Positions 8,231 through 16,899 of a stretch of DNA of 33,335 nucleotides are shown piece by piece (positions within the stretch are counted from its first letter, which is position 1; the number at the start of each line of letters is the position of its first letter). This DNA is from Nitrospira sp. UBA2082 (GTDB lineage: Bacteria > Nitrospirota > Nitrospiria > Nitrospirales > Nitrospiraceae): assembly GCA_002331335.1 (NCBI GenBank), contig DCZO01000018.1, forward strand, positions 143,750-177,084. Direction: 5' to 3'. Both the position numbers and the translations under genes were made by a program. The notes under the pieces are model-generated. The model saw only the letters and a list, made by a program, of their open reading frames with translations, was not told where the DNA came from and ran no database searches.

Positions 8231-11200
8231 TTACTGCCCGCTGAAAGACGTCGGGGACACAACGCCTTCGCCCATCTGGCCCTCCGCCGTCTTCGTTGGC
8301 GGCACCTGCGGCATTAAGGACTTAATGCGCTGGTCACCGATGGGAAGGACCTTGAAAAGGCCCCACTGCCCGGCATTTGCAAAGGCCGGCCGCTGATTCT
8401 TCCAGATGTAGTCACCCACGATCTTGTTCGGACCACCAGCCCCACCAGTGAGGTGAGCATTGATGATTTCCGAACCACCGAACTCCATGGTGCTGACCTG
8501 GTCGGCACCCTGCATGTAGGGTTCATGCGGCCATTCGTGACCGTCGATGGTGAACAGCTGCACCTGCTCGCTGAACGCACCCAACACGTGGATCGCCACC
8601 GGATCCCCGACATGGGCCTGCAACAGCGGAGTCGCGGGCACCTCACCGGCTTTCACGCAGCTGAAGATTTCCGGAACATCACACCCCTTCTCCATTCTCC
8701 ACGCAGTGGGCTCTGACCGATAATTCACGGCCGTAATTCCCGCCACCTGTTGAATGTAGGGCATGAAACTCACGCCGACAATGTTGTCTTCATCTTGGAA
8801 CATAAGTGAGAAGTCTCGGTAGTTCTTGCGGTTCTCGTTTCCAGAGATCGACCGATCGACCAGCACATCGGCACGCCAACTGCTTTTCAGCGTGATGTCA
8901 TCTCCTGTAACAGGATCGCGATACGAAGACCCTTTGGGGCCGATGATGATCGAACCGAACAGGCCGTTTCGCGGATTCTCGACGACGTTCCCCCAGTCCT
9001 GAATCAGGGCTGCTAGCTCGCCGTATTCCGGGTGAGCATAATACGTATACGTCTTGCTCTGGCCCGGACCGATCGTCTGATCACCGGGGTTGTTGCCCAC
9101 GTTGGCGCCGAACGACTCTTTTGGATCAAACGCCATCATATCGACGTGGAACCCGGCCCGTTCTTTGGCCATTTCGTTCTTGAGGTTGATTTTTACACAG
9201 TCCCCGACGTTCACGTGCAGGGTCAGGGGGCTCGGCTTCAGATCACCGGCCTTGACCTTTCCACGATCGCCATCAAGGACATACATCTTGCCCTGTTCGT
9301 TTCCAAACACCATCTTGCGTTCGAGATCGACTTCCATCACACCCGGTGCTCCATCGTGGTACCGGATCTGCTGATCGATCGCCGACACGTTGAAGCTCTT
9401 CAGCGGGGCATCAGCCGGACAGACCGAGGGGGCGGACTTTTGAATCTGCTCACGACTCGGCAACGGCTTCAGGTCGCCCTGCAATTCATCGAACACGCGG
9501 AAAATGCCCCAGCTGCCTTCCGCGAAGTGCGAGGCGCGACCACTATAGTAGAGATAGTCGCCGGCCTGCTTCTGCGGACCGCCTGCGGCAGGAATGGCCG
9601 GGTCATAGCGTTCACCGATGACCAGATGGACCGTGCTGCGCGGCATCGCGTCCTTCGCGTACCGCTCCATCGGGAACCAGTGCCCGGTCACATGCCAGGT
9701 GTGCACTTCATTGGCCGAACCGACCAATGCGCGCACCAGAATTGGATCTCCGAGGTACGCGCGCAGCAGCGGCGTACCCGGATCACCGTGAATACCTGAC
9801 ACGAACAGCTTCGACGGATCCGGATTGTTCATGAGCCGCACGCTCAGCGGCTCGACCCGCATGCTGTAGCCGCTCCCCGTCGTCGCTTCGCCGCCGTTCA
9901 AGAACCACATCGGCGACTTGTTGATCTTCTCAGGGAATTGATGCGAAGGCGGCCCATCCACGGTCACCGCTCCGATTTTTGCCTGCGGGTTGTCCGTGGT
10001 AATCAGCTCCGCCGTTCTCGCATTGCTGTCCATGATGTGCATCATCACTTCGCGGAAACTGCCGCGAATATGTGCGGAGACCGGTTCCAGTGTATGAATG
10101 TCCGCAATGGGGCCACTGCGGATTTCCTTGCCGGTCACCGGATCGTGATACGTCGATCTCGGCGGCTCCGTAATGAAAGCGGAGAATAAGCCGTGTCCCC
10201 ACGTATCGGTGCCGAACACATGATCGTGCCAATAGACGGTCCCCAGGTCAACATCGACGTACCAGCGCTCACGGATGAATTCCACGCTGGCAATATCGTC
10301 CTTCTTGTGCGCGTACTTCAAGGGCGCATCGAATGTAATCGTCTTGCCGTTGATGGACTTGATCCGAGCCACTTCAAAGAACTTCGGATCGTCCATGCCG
10401 ACACCCAGTTCGATGTTGACGTGGTACTTGGACGTGTCCGAGACCGTGATGCTGCGCGCCCCGGCCTTCGTATCAGCCGTCAATACTGAGTTGGCCGGCA
10501 AGGGCATGCCCTTGTCCGGCTGCGGATCCTTCAACATGGTGAAGGCCCGCAATGACATGTCATAGGAGAACCCGATCGTTGGACCATCCGATGCGCTCGT
10601 ATCGAACTGGAAGAAATGCGGATGGAGATTGATTTTGTTCGACCACCCGGTTCGGGCGTCATCCGGAATCTCATTCTTGAAAATGATGTCCACGCAATCA
10701 TAGACGTTGCCGCGAATGACCAACGGAACTTGCTTCTTAGGATTCTTACGAACTTCAGCTTCTTCTTCATGCAGCACGTAGATCATGCCGATCGGATCGA
10801 CGAGCGCCGCCGACTTTTCCGTAGCCGGCTTGAGCGTGATCGGCAGCGTAATGGAGTGCGTGGTGTAGTATTTCCGCGGCGCATTCTCCGGACATAAGCT
10901 CCACGGACCTTGCTCACCAGGCCGGGCTGGTTCAGTGCTCTTAGTGCCATCCTCTCTCACATGGAACGGCTCTAGCCATGGTGCACCACCGTGGTTTGGC
11001 GCAAATGGAGGCCGTTTCCCAAGGTGCGGACGGAGCCATGGGAATGCCAGCTTCCCGGTTTGCGGATCGAATGTGATCGGCGGGCGCTTCAACGGGGCCG
11101 GCGAGACGTAATCCGCCCACTTGTGCGGGGTCTCCGGCTCATTGAGTGCCAGTGCGCCTTCCCACTTCCAGTTCACCACCGTGGCATCATTGGCCTGGGC

Positions 11201-12976
11201 CTGTTTGACTTGATCCTCGGTCTTGCCTGGCAGGCCTTGCGGCGGCAGCATGTACTCGACCCAATCCTTGATTGACACCTTGACCGGATTGGCTTTCCAG
11301 TCGGTCTTGTCCTTTGTAATTTCCCACTTCTTCCCGCCATACCAATCGACCGTGGTTCCGACCAGCTTGTCGGAGCTCACCGCGGGCTTAATCTTTCCTT
11401 TGCGATCCGGCAATTCCACCAGCGCCTTCATCACATCGGTTTGGAAGCCAGGTGCTTGCAACGTGTTGTACACACGCCAGAACCCCCACATACCAGTCAC
11501 GTAGTGCTGCGGGATATGACAATGGAATACGAATTCTCCGGCCAATGCTTGCAATCCACCAGATCCGCCCTCGGTCACTTCATCGTAAATCTCCGACGGG
11601 CCGATAGATTGAACATCCAACCGGTCCGAGGTGTCGTTGATCATCGGGAACTTGACCGGACCATTCTTGGAGAGAGTCGGATCCAACTTGCTGGTGCCCG
11701 GTTGTCTGGCCCAGCGAATTGACCCCCCATGGAGATGGTGAGAATGAACGATCTCCGATCCGCCGACCATCCGGAACGTTGCCGGATCTCCTAGATAGGA
11801 ACGGGGAATCGTGGTGGCGGGATCGCCAAATGTATAGGACCCATAGCCCTGCGACTCATCGGCAAACCCGACCAGATGCTCCTGCATCTCCAACCGCGTG
11901 CCGTGCGGCTCACTGCGGTAGTTGAGCAGCCGCGCGGCCGGCCTGTAGGTATCGGTATGGGCATCGCGCTGCGGCAGCATATCACCCTTGCGATTCAACA
12001 GGCGGAATGTCTCGTCACCGGCCTCGTGATAGAAAATGACGAATTCGCGGAAGTCCGACCCGTTCGCCACGTCTATCATGGCTTCCCAACCGCTCTTCAT
12101 TTCTTCGCCGGTGAATGGGCTGAGGAACCGCGAGCCGCGTGGCTCCACGACGAGCGATCCCAGTAGCCCCAATGAGTACTGTTCACGCGTGGCATGGCTG
12201 TGAAATGCGAGGCCGCCCACCTGCTTATCAGGCTGGATATACCATTCAAATTCGCCGGTTTTTCCGGCCGCCACCAACGCATCCGGGTTATTGGCGGTCG
12301 CCGGCTTACCGGTTTGGGCCACCAACATTTGCGACCCGTTGATGATCATGTTCGTCGGCTCACCGTCGATCTGGTTACGGAGGGTGAGCTTCAGGCAATC
12401 GCCCTGGTTCGCCCGGATCACCAGCGGCTGAATCAGATCGCCCTGCAAGCCGTTCGACACCGCCCCTTCGGCAAACGATGGATCGTCACTCTCGCGCGCT
12501 GTCTTGTTCTTGGCTTCTTCCTCACGCACACCCGCCACATTCTCGGTGAGCGCATACATGTAGCCCGGATAAAAATCACCGAACCGGTTCACGGTAATTT
12601 CGACATTGATCGCCGTGACGTCATAGGTGCGAACAGGCGCGTATGCCGGACACCGGGCACCCTGGGACACCCTCACCTTATCCGGATCTTCTGCCACCAG
12701 GAGCACACCCTGTTGCATGGCGTGAGCGCTGGCTCCCTGGAACGGCCCCTTCGTCTGCACCTGCCGTTCGATCTGCTCGACGGCCTTCGACATCTTGTCC
12801 ATCAGCACCGGACCCGCCTGCGCATGCACCGGTGTGGCGGCATCGGCATTCGAGCCTTCCGCGACATGTGTGTCATGCGACATTACTGCAAACGCAGGCG
12901 CGGCCCCAATCACAGCCAAGCCTGCGGCAACTCCGAACCATCTCGACCACCACAGTTGTTTTGTTGAAGCAGCCAT
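8231..12976 (-). CDS. Giant three-unit multicopper oxidase, secreted
   Basis: 1581-residue periplasmic or surface copper enzyme expected to couple one-electron oxidation of a substrate to O2 reduction. The start is ATG at 12976, 8 bases after GGAGGAGG; a longer reading would include that site. A signal peptide ends near AFA (30). Three tandem units each begin CPxxAPx(K/R), at C109, C695 and C1186. Unit 1 carries H259/H261, the last-domain motifs HxxHxH (H411, H414, H416) and HCHxxxHxxxxM (H485-M496, a type 1 site with Met). Unit 2 carries both first-domain HxH motifs (H785/H787, H917/H919), but its own last domain is degenerate (HTWHVTGH at 1092-1099 and no HCH). Unit 3 has no full motif. The active site must therefore combine units 1 and 2. 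Size and permuted order recall the manganese oxidases MnxG and MofA; the substrate is unknown. Confidence 0.9.
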   Translation of the reverse strand: MAASTKQLWWSRWFGVAAGLAVIGAAPAFAVMSHDTHVAEGSNADAATPVHAQAGPVLMDKMSKAVEQIERQVQTKGPFQGASAHAMQQGVLLVAEDPDKVRVSQGARCPAYAPVRTYDVTAINVEITVNRFGDFYPGYMYALTENVAGVREEEAKNKTARESDDPSFAEGAVSNGLQGDLIQPLVIRANQGDCLKLTLRNQIDGEPTNMIINGSQMLVAQTGKPATANNPDALVAAGKTGEFEWYIQPDKQVGGLAFHSHATREQYSLGLLGSLVVEPRGSRFLSPFTGEEMKSGWEAMIDVANGSDFREFVIFYHEAGDETFRLLNRKGDMLPQRDAHTDTYRPAARLLNYRSEPHGTRLEMQEHLVGFADESQGYGSYTFGDPATTIPRSYLGDPATFRMVGGSEIVHSHHLHGGSIRWARQPGTSKLDPTLSKNGPVKFPMINDTSDRLDVQSIGPSEIYDEVTEGGSGGLQALAGEFVFHCHIPQHYVTGMWGFWRVYNTLQAPGFQTDVMKALVELPDRKGKIKPAVSSDKLVGTTVDWYGGKKWEITKDKTDWKANPVKVSIKDWVEYMLPPQGLPGKTEDQVKQAQANDATVVNWKWEGALALNEPETPHKWADYVSPAPLKRPPITFDPQTGKLAFPWLRPHLGKRPPFAPNHGGAPWLEPFHVREDGTKSTEPARPGEQGPWSLCPENAPRKYYTTHSITLPITLKPATEKSAALVDPIGMIYVLHEEEAEVRKNPKKQVPLVIRGNVYDCVDIIFKNEIPDDARTGWSNKINLHPHFFQFDTSASDGPTIGFSYDMSLRAFTMLKDPQPDKGMPLPANSVLTADTKAGARSITVSDTSKYHVNIELGVGMDDPKFFEVARIKSINGKTITFDAPLKYAHKKDDIASVEFIRERWYVDVDLGTVYWHDHVFGTDTWGHGLFSAFITEPPRSTYHDPVTGKEIRSGPIADIHTLEPVSAHIRGSFREVMMHIMDSNARTAELITTDNPQAKIGAVTVDGPPSHQFPEKINKSPMWFLNGGEATTGSGYSMRVEPLSVRLMNNPDPSKLFVSGIHGDPGTPLLRAYLGDPILVRALVGSANEVHTWHVTGHWFPMERYAKDAMPRSTVHLVIGERYDPAIPAAGGPQKQAGDYLYYSGRASHFAEGSWGIFRVFDELQGDLKPLPSREQIQKSAPSVCPADAPLKSFNVSAIDQQIRYHDGAPGVMEVDLERKMVFGNEQGKMYVLDGDRGKVKAGDLKPSPLTLHVNVGDCVKINLKNEMAKERAGFHVDMMAFDPKESFGANVGNNPGDQTIGPGQSKTYTYYAHPEYGELAALIQDWGNVVENPRNGLFGSIIIGPKGSSYRDPVTGDDITLKSSWRADVLVDRSISGNENRKNYRDFSLMFQDEDNIVGVSFMPYIQQVAGITAVNYRSEPTAWRMEKGCDVPEIFSCVKAGEVPATPLLQAHVGDPVAIHVLGAFSEQVQLFTIDGHEWPHEPYMQGADQVSTMEFGGSEIINAHLTGGAGGPNKIVGDYIWKNQRPAFANAGQWGLFKVLPIGDQRIKSLMPQVPPTKTAEGQMGEGVVSPTSFSGQ

Positions 12977-13175
12977 ACCTTCAGCCTCCTCCATCAATCA
13001 AACCCAACAATCAAACAACAACCCTTCTTGGTTCAATCTCGCAACCGTTGTATATTCAGACAAGGACCCGGTCGAAGCCCCCATGTGCAATTGGGAAATC
13101 GTTTAGGAAAGTCCGGCCTGCCAGAGGAGCTGTCGCTCACGGGATAATACGTCCGACTGTACTTGGCTCTTATTT

Positions 13176-13198
13176 ATGAGCAAGACATTCCTGCTCAT
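13176..13198. promoter_or_regulatory. Inverted repeat ATGAGCA-9-TGCTCAT just downstream of the oxidase promoter
   Basis: Perfect 7-base arms at 13176-13182 and 13192-13198 lie about 20 bases downstream of the predicted -10 box on the minus strand. This could be an operator or an early leader hairpin. A second, imperfect dyad (GCTC...GAGC, 13166-13181) overlaps it. Confidence 0.4.
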
Positions 13199-13218
13199 CT
13201 TCTTAAACAGGACTTTGG

Positions 13219-13247
13219 TATATAACCATTTTGAACAATTATTGCAA
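13219..13247 (-). promoter_or_regulatory. Sigma70-type promoter for the multicopper oxidase
   Basis: On the minus strand TTGCAA (13247-13242) and TATATA (13224-13219) are separated by exactly 17 bases in an AT-rich stretch. Transcription would begin near 13212, giving a leader of about 235 bases before the ATG at 12976. The leader contains the inverted repeat at 13176-13198 and no open frame I can support. Confidence 0.55.
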
Positions 13248-13376
13248 GACCCTTTTCCGCCGCGCCGATGAACGTTTGCCGTCTCCTCGCAACCTCGCTT
13301 CCCTAAAATGAGTACCGGCCAATTGCGGAGGCTGTGACTGGTGGCCAGCACGTCGCAACGGCCCTCCCTCCAGATG

Positions 13377-13622
13377 TTACTCACCCTTGCGTCCGGTTTC
13401 AACTTTGGCTGTGTTGCGAGCCATCTGTACGCAACCGATGACACCTCGCCCGGCGAGCGCCAGCGGAATGGCGTGCTCTTGAATGGGAATCGGTGGAGTC
13501 CCAGGGCGCAACATCCGTGGCTCATGCCTAGGCGAGTGAAGAAAACCTTGCGGCAGCATAGCCTTGTCAGAGAGCCTCGGACAGGCCGAGAGTGTCACAA
13601 TCGGCATGAACAGATGTACCAC
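13377..13622 (-). pseudogene. Decayed 5' fragment of a second rhlE gene
   Basis: Translation on the minus strand gives TPPIPIQEHAIPLALAGRG followed by VIGC, matching the Q-motif region of the intact helicase (TPIQAQAIPPALAGRDVIGC), and DNA upstream matches too. The start region is shifted by one base relative to rhlE, about 40 extra bases interrupt the N-terminal part, and similarity stops at the Walker A motif, which is lost (VQMARN in place of AQTGTG). The frame runs to a stop at 13377. No helicase motif survives downstream, so it is not functional as a helicase. The longest open frames here (for example 13103-13525, minus) are in other phases and have no support. Confidence 0.75.
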
Positions 13623-13739
13623 TGCACTACTCTCAGAGCTTGATCGCATTATGAGGGGATCAGAGAACCGAGGGGAGAAACAACCGGGATAAGCGCACTC
13701 TGAACCGGACCTGGTCGCGATGCGATCGCAACCAGGTCC
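13435..13739 (-). repeat. Diverged copy of the rhlE 5' end and its upstream DNA
   Basis: Direct repeat of 7208-7471, about 6.2 kb away in the same orientation, with an identical run of about 33 bases starting near 13657. The outer end is a hairpin (13707-13739): nine pairs GGACCTGGT/ACCAGGTCC, one mismatch, five more pairs and a GCG loop. The counterpart at 7442-7471 keeps the same core but has lost the outer pairs. Confidence 0.75.
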
Positions 13740-13786
13740 TTTACCCTTCAATCATTGAGCGGACACGCATCCACCGAAGGCCGACA

Positions 13787-14188
13787 CTATTTCTTTTTCC
13801 CGCAAATTTCCACCGTCGCTTCCACATGGCCATCTTTTGGGCTGATCATAAGGAACATCCCTTTGTGCTCCGGTGATCTCTTAAAGAACGTGGCGTAGTC
13901 CTCATCGTATCGGTGTTCCGTGATCGTAGTTTCACCGCTCTTGCGGTCGTACAGGGTTTCAAGGACAAATGCGGCGACGGTCTGCGTACCGTTTGCCCGC
14001 ACATTACTTGAGACTCGCCAGTAGACGTTCTCTGGATCGAATGTCTTTTTCGATTGTTCCAGGAGGGCGTTAGAACAAAGCTTCGTGCCTTTGGCCACCT
14101 CGACCAACTCGCCTCTATCCACGAATTGCGCGAAACCGGCCAGAGGATATCCGATAACGACTGCAAGAACCCACAGGTACAGAAACAT
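13787..14188 (-). CDS. Small secreted protein of unknown function
   Basis: 133 residues, not recognised. The start at 14188 is preferred because GGAAGGAAG lies just upstream and the protein then opens with a clean signal peptide (FLYLWVLAVVIGYPLAGFA, cleavage near residue 21). A longer reading to 14278 would bury that signal. The mature part of about 112 residues has two cysteines (in KLCSN and EICGKK) that could form a disulfide, and a lysine-rich end. It lies upstream of the rhlE relic on the same strand. The conserved hairpin at 13707-13739 follows its stop and might act as a weak terminator, although it has no T-run on this strand. Confidence 0.65.
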   Translation of the reverse strand: MFLYLWVLAVVIGYPLAGFAQFVDRGELVEVAKGTKLCSNALLEQSKKTFDPENVYWRVSSNVRANGTQTVAAFVLETLYDRKSGETTITEHRYDEDYATFFKRSPEHKGMFLMISPKDGHVEATVEICGKKK

Positions 14189-15076
14189 GTGTCTTCCTTC
14201 CAGAAGGGGTGTGGAGTCATTCGTGTCTGATCTAGATTGGACCGCAATCAAGAGACCTGGGCAACGCAGGCACTGCATGGCGCCTCCTATGGGCTCGCGC
14301 TACACACCCTTCTCAATGTCCGGTTCCAGATAAGACACGCGTACACGGAATCGGAGGAACTTCGATGGGGCCAATGCCACCACGCCTCTGCACTGAGCGC
14401 CCACGGCATGCTCATCCCACTCGCCTCCCTTCCGGGAAACTAGCCATCCTTAGGCGGATGGTTCGATGCGGCAATGTTGAAGACCGTCAGATTCGGATGC
14501 TGGAACTCCAGCCGTTTCTCGCGTGTCAGAAACGTGCGCTCCTCGACCGCCAACAATTGCTGCTTACTGGTTTTCAGACCTCCGGACCTACGGAACCGCC
14601 TTTTCGGCCTTCCCGTGCACGCATGTCCCTCATGTGTCAGGCCTGACACTGCAGCAATGCTGTAGAATCCGGCAGCGCGGGTTCATTGACTACAACGAGG
14701 ACCGCCTGGGGACTGAAACAGCGAGACTGAAGAATCAGACGCGCGGGAGAGAAAGTGGACGCGCGAGAGATGGGACAGTCGGCGTTGCTGTGAACACCGC
14801 TGTATCACCCTACAAGCCACTCTTCTGAGAGTCAACGACGGGACGCGCGATCGGCAACCTAAGGGGATGATTCTGCTGGAGTATATTTATTTTTCGAACC
14901 TGCGCGATCGTGTCCCCGCTGCATCATGACTGTATCGCGATTCGTGCAGCAGATGGCGTCGCGCATCGCCTGTGTGGTGCGGATTCAGCCTCCCGTTCCG
15001 ACTAAGCCCTTCGACCTGCGAGTGAAGGCCTTCTTCCCCTATACGCCCGCCATGGATTTTATGCGATAATCCGTTC
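14189..15076. other. 888-base stretch without a recognisable gene
   Basis: No open frame here has a recognisable product, a ribosome binding site and plausible codon use together. It holds a perfect 16-base palindrome at 14634-14649 (GTGTCAGG/CCTGACAC), a small hairpin CCATCC/GGATGG at 14445-14462, and an AT-rich patch near 14880-14895 that could contain the kimA promoter. A 47-codon frame (14926-15069) ends 7 bases before kimA but has no ribosome binding site. The region looks like decayed DNA plus the kimA leader. Confidence 0.6.
14634..14649. promoter_or_regulatory. Perfect 16-base palindrome, possible operator
   Basis: GTGTCAGG followed directly by its reverse complement CCTGACAC, inside otherwise gene-free DNA. 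The size fits the site of a dimeric regulator, but no adjacent regulator gene or promoter supports this. Confidence 0.3.
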
Positions 15077-16897
15077 ATGCTGAAACGCTGGCTGGTCGGC
15101 GACCCGCTGAAATCCACACAGGCCCGGCACGAACGGCTGTCAAAAGCGATCGCCCTCGCGATCTTCTCCTCGAACGCCATCTCGTCCGTTGCCTACGGGA
15201 CAGAAGAAATTCTCCTCGTACTTGTTTTGGCCGGAGCGGCTGCAGTCGCCTGGTCGATACCAGTCAGCCTCGCCATTCTTTTCCTGGTTCTGGTCCTCAC
15301 CATTTCCTATCGCCAAATCATCTATGAGTATCCGGAGGGAGGCGGGGCCTACGTCGTCGCGAAAACGAACCTCGGCGAACGGCCAGCCCTGGTGGCCGCT
15401 GCTGCACTGATGATCGACTATGTTCTGACCGTCGCCGTCAGTGTCGCGGCGGGCGTGGCCGCCGTCACGTCGGCCATTCCCGATCTGTTTGCCCATCGAG
15501 AAGCACTGGGGCTTGCCGCCATTATCTTTATGGTCATCATGAATCTCCGCGGCGTCCGGGAGTCGGGAAAGTTTTTTGCCATTCCCACCTATTTCGCCAT
15601 CGGAGCACTCGGCCTGCTGGTTGTCGCCGGCACCATGAAATCGTTTTTCTCTGCACCCGTTTCTCCTTCAGCCGATTCCGTGACCCCGGACAATGCCATG
15701 GAGAGCCTCACGCTCTTCCTGATCCTCCGATCATTCGCCGCCGGATGTTCGGCGGTTACCGGCATGGAAGTGATTTCCAACGGGGTCAAAGCCTTTCGCC
15801 ATCCCGAATCGAAAAACGCCGCAACGACCATGATCTGGATGTCCGCCATCCTTGCCTCGCTGTTCATGGGAGTGAGCTGGATGGCCTATCATTACGGCAT
15901 TCTCCCAAAAGCGGATGAAACGATCATGTCCCAGCTGGCCCGCCTGACGTTCGGCACCGGCGCCATCTACTACGCCATTCAGATCGCCACCATGATGCTG
16001 CTGGTACTGGCGGCCAATAGCGCCTTCGCCGGATTTCCGCATTTGGCGTCGATCCTGGCGCGCGACGGATTCATGCCGCATCAGATGGCCACATTCGGAG
16101 ACCGCCTCGTGTTTTCGAACGGCATTATCATCCTCGGCTTCTTCGCCTGTCTCCTGCTGGTGATCTTTAAGGGCGACACCCACTCACTGATCCCCCTGTA
16201 TGCTATCGGCGTGTTCGTCTCGTTCACGCTGTCCCAGTCGGGCATGGTCAAGCGGTGGCTCGTGAAGAAAGGGCCGCATTGGCGCAAGAAATTGATTGTG
16301 AACAGCATCGGCGCCGTCACAACCGGCGTGGCCACGATTATCATCGCCAGCACGAAGTTCGTGCAGGGCGCCTGGATCGTATTTGTGCTGGTGGCCGTCC
16401 TCATTCTGATATTCCAGGGCATTCGCTCACACTATAAAGCCGTGGCCGAGCAGATCACGCTGGACCGCCGGGGAGCCAGGCCTCCGCTGCCACGCCGGAA
16501 CATCGTGATCATCCCGATCAGCGGGTTAAACCGCGCCGTCGTCCGGGCGGTGGACTTCGCGAGAAGCCGGCCCGGCGAAATTCGCGCGGTTTATGTCGAT
16601 CTCGATCCGGAAGAAAGCGCCAAAGTCAAAATACAATGGGCCCAATGGGGCGGGGGGATCAATTTGATCGCACTCGCGTCCCCCTACCGATCGGTGCTGG
16701 GCTCTCTGATCGAGTACATCGAAGAGATTCTGGAAAAAGAGCCGGATACCTGGGTGACCGTCGTGATCCCGGAGATCCTGCCGGCCCGCTGGTGGCAAAA
16801 TATCCTGCACAATCAACGCGCCTTTATGCTCAAGGCGGCGCTGCTGTTCAAGGAACGCGTCATCCTCATCGATGTGCCATTCCATTTGACCCGTTAA
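15077..16897 (+). CDS. kimA: KimA-type potassium transporter (APC superfamily)
   Basis: Inner-membrane transporter of 606 residues, predicted to import K+ with protons. Length and sequence follow Bacillus KimA (607 residues) from end to end: an N-terminal GDPLKS stretch, ISSVAYGTEEILL in the first helix, SYRQIIYEYPEGGGAYVV, DYVLTVAVSVAAG, SGCSA-like SFAAGCSAVTGMEVISNG, and SNGIIILGF. About 12 membrane segments occupy residues 25-450; a cytoplasmic domain follows (about 460-606), the part that binds cyclic di-AMP in Bacillus. Many such proteins are labelled amino acid permease. There is no clear ribosome binding site before the ATG. The next gene starts 2 bases after its stop. No cyclic di-AMP riboswitch was recognised upstream. 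Confidence 0.85.
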   Translation: MLKRWLVGDPLKSTQARHERLSKAIALAIFSSNAISSVAYGTEEILLVLVLAGAAAVAWSIPVSLAILFLVLVLTISYRQIIYEYPEGGGAYVVAKTNLGERPALVAAAALMIDYVLTVAVSVAAGVAAVTSAIPDLFAHREALGLAAIIFMVIMNLRGVRESGKFFAIPTYFAIGALGLLVVAGTMKSFFSAPVSPSADSVTPDNAMESLTLFLILRSFAAGCSAVTGMEVISNGVKAFRHPESKNAATTMIWMSAILASLFMGVSWMAYHYGILPKADETIMSQLARLTFGTGAIYYAIQIATMMLLVLAANSAFAGFPHLASILARDGFMPHQMATFGDRLVFSNGIIILGFFACLLLVIFKGDTHSLIPLYAIGVFVSFTLSQSGMVKRWLVKKGPHWRKKLIVNSIGAVTTGVATIIIASTKFVQGAWIVFVLVAVLILIFQGIRSHYKAVAEQITLDRRGARPPLPRRNIVIIPISGLNRAVVRAVDFARSRPGEIRAVYVDLDPEESAKVKIQWAQWGGGINLIALASPYRSVLGSLIEYIEEILEKEPDTWVTVVIPEILPARWWQNILHNQRAFMLKAALLFKERVILIDVPFHLTR

Positions 16898-16899
16898 TC

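Noticed and set aside
9032..9799. Plus-strand frames within the multicopper oxidase (also 12194-12967)
   Set aside because: Antisense shadows of a gene whose copper motifs and repeats prove the minus strand is coding.
13020..13060. GGTTCAA-type T-loop-like stretch
   Set aside because: No acceptor stem, anticodon arm or CC partner of the loop could be built, so it is not a tRNA.
13103..13525. 140-codon minus-strand frame over the rhlE relic and oxidase promoter
   Set aside because: It is out of phase with the rhlE similarity and covers the promoter region; no product recognised.
14926..15069. 47-codon frame ending 7 bases before kimA, possible leader peptide
   Set aside because: No ribosome binding site, no recognisable sequence; kept only as a remote possibility for translational coupling.
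14800..15076. Possible cyclic di-AMP riboswitch ahead of kimA
   Set aside because: I looked for the conserved ydaO-type core and could not find it.
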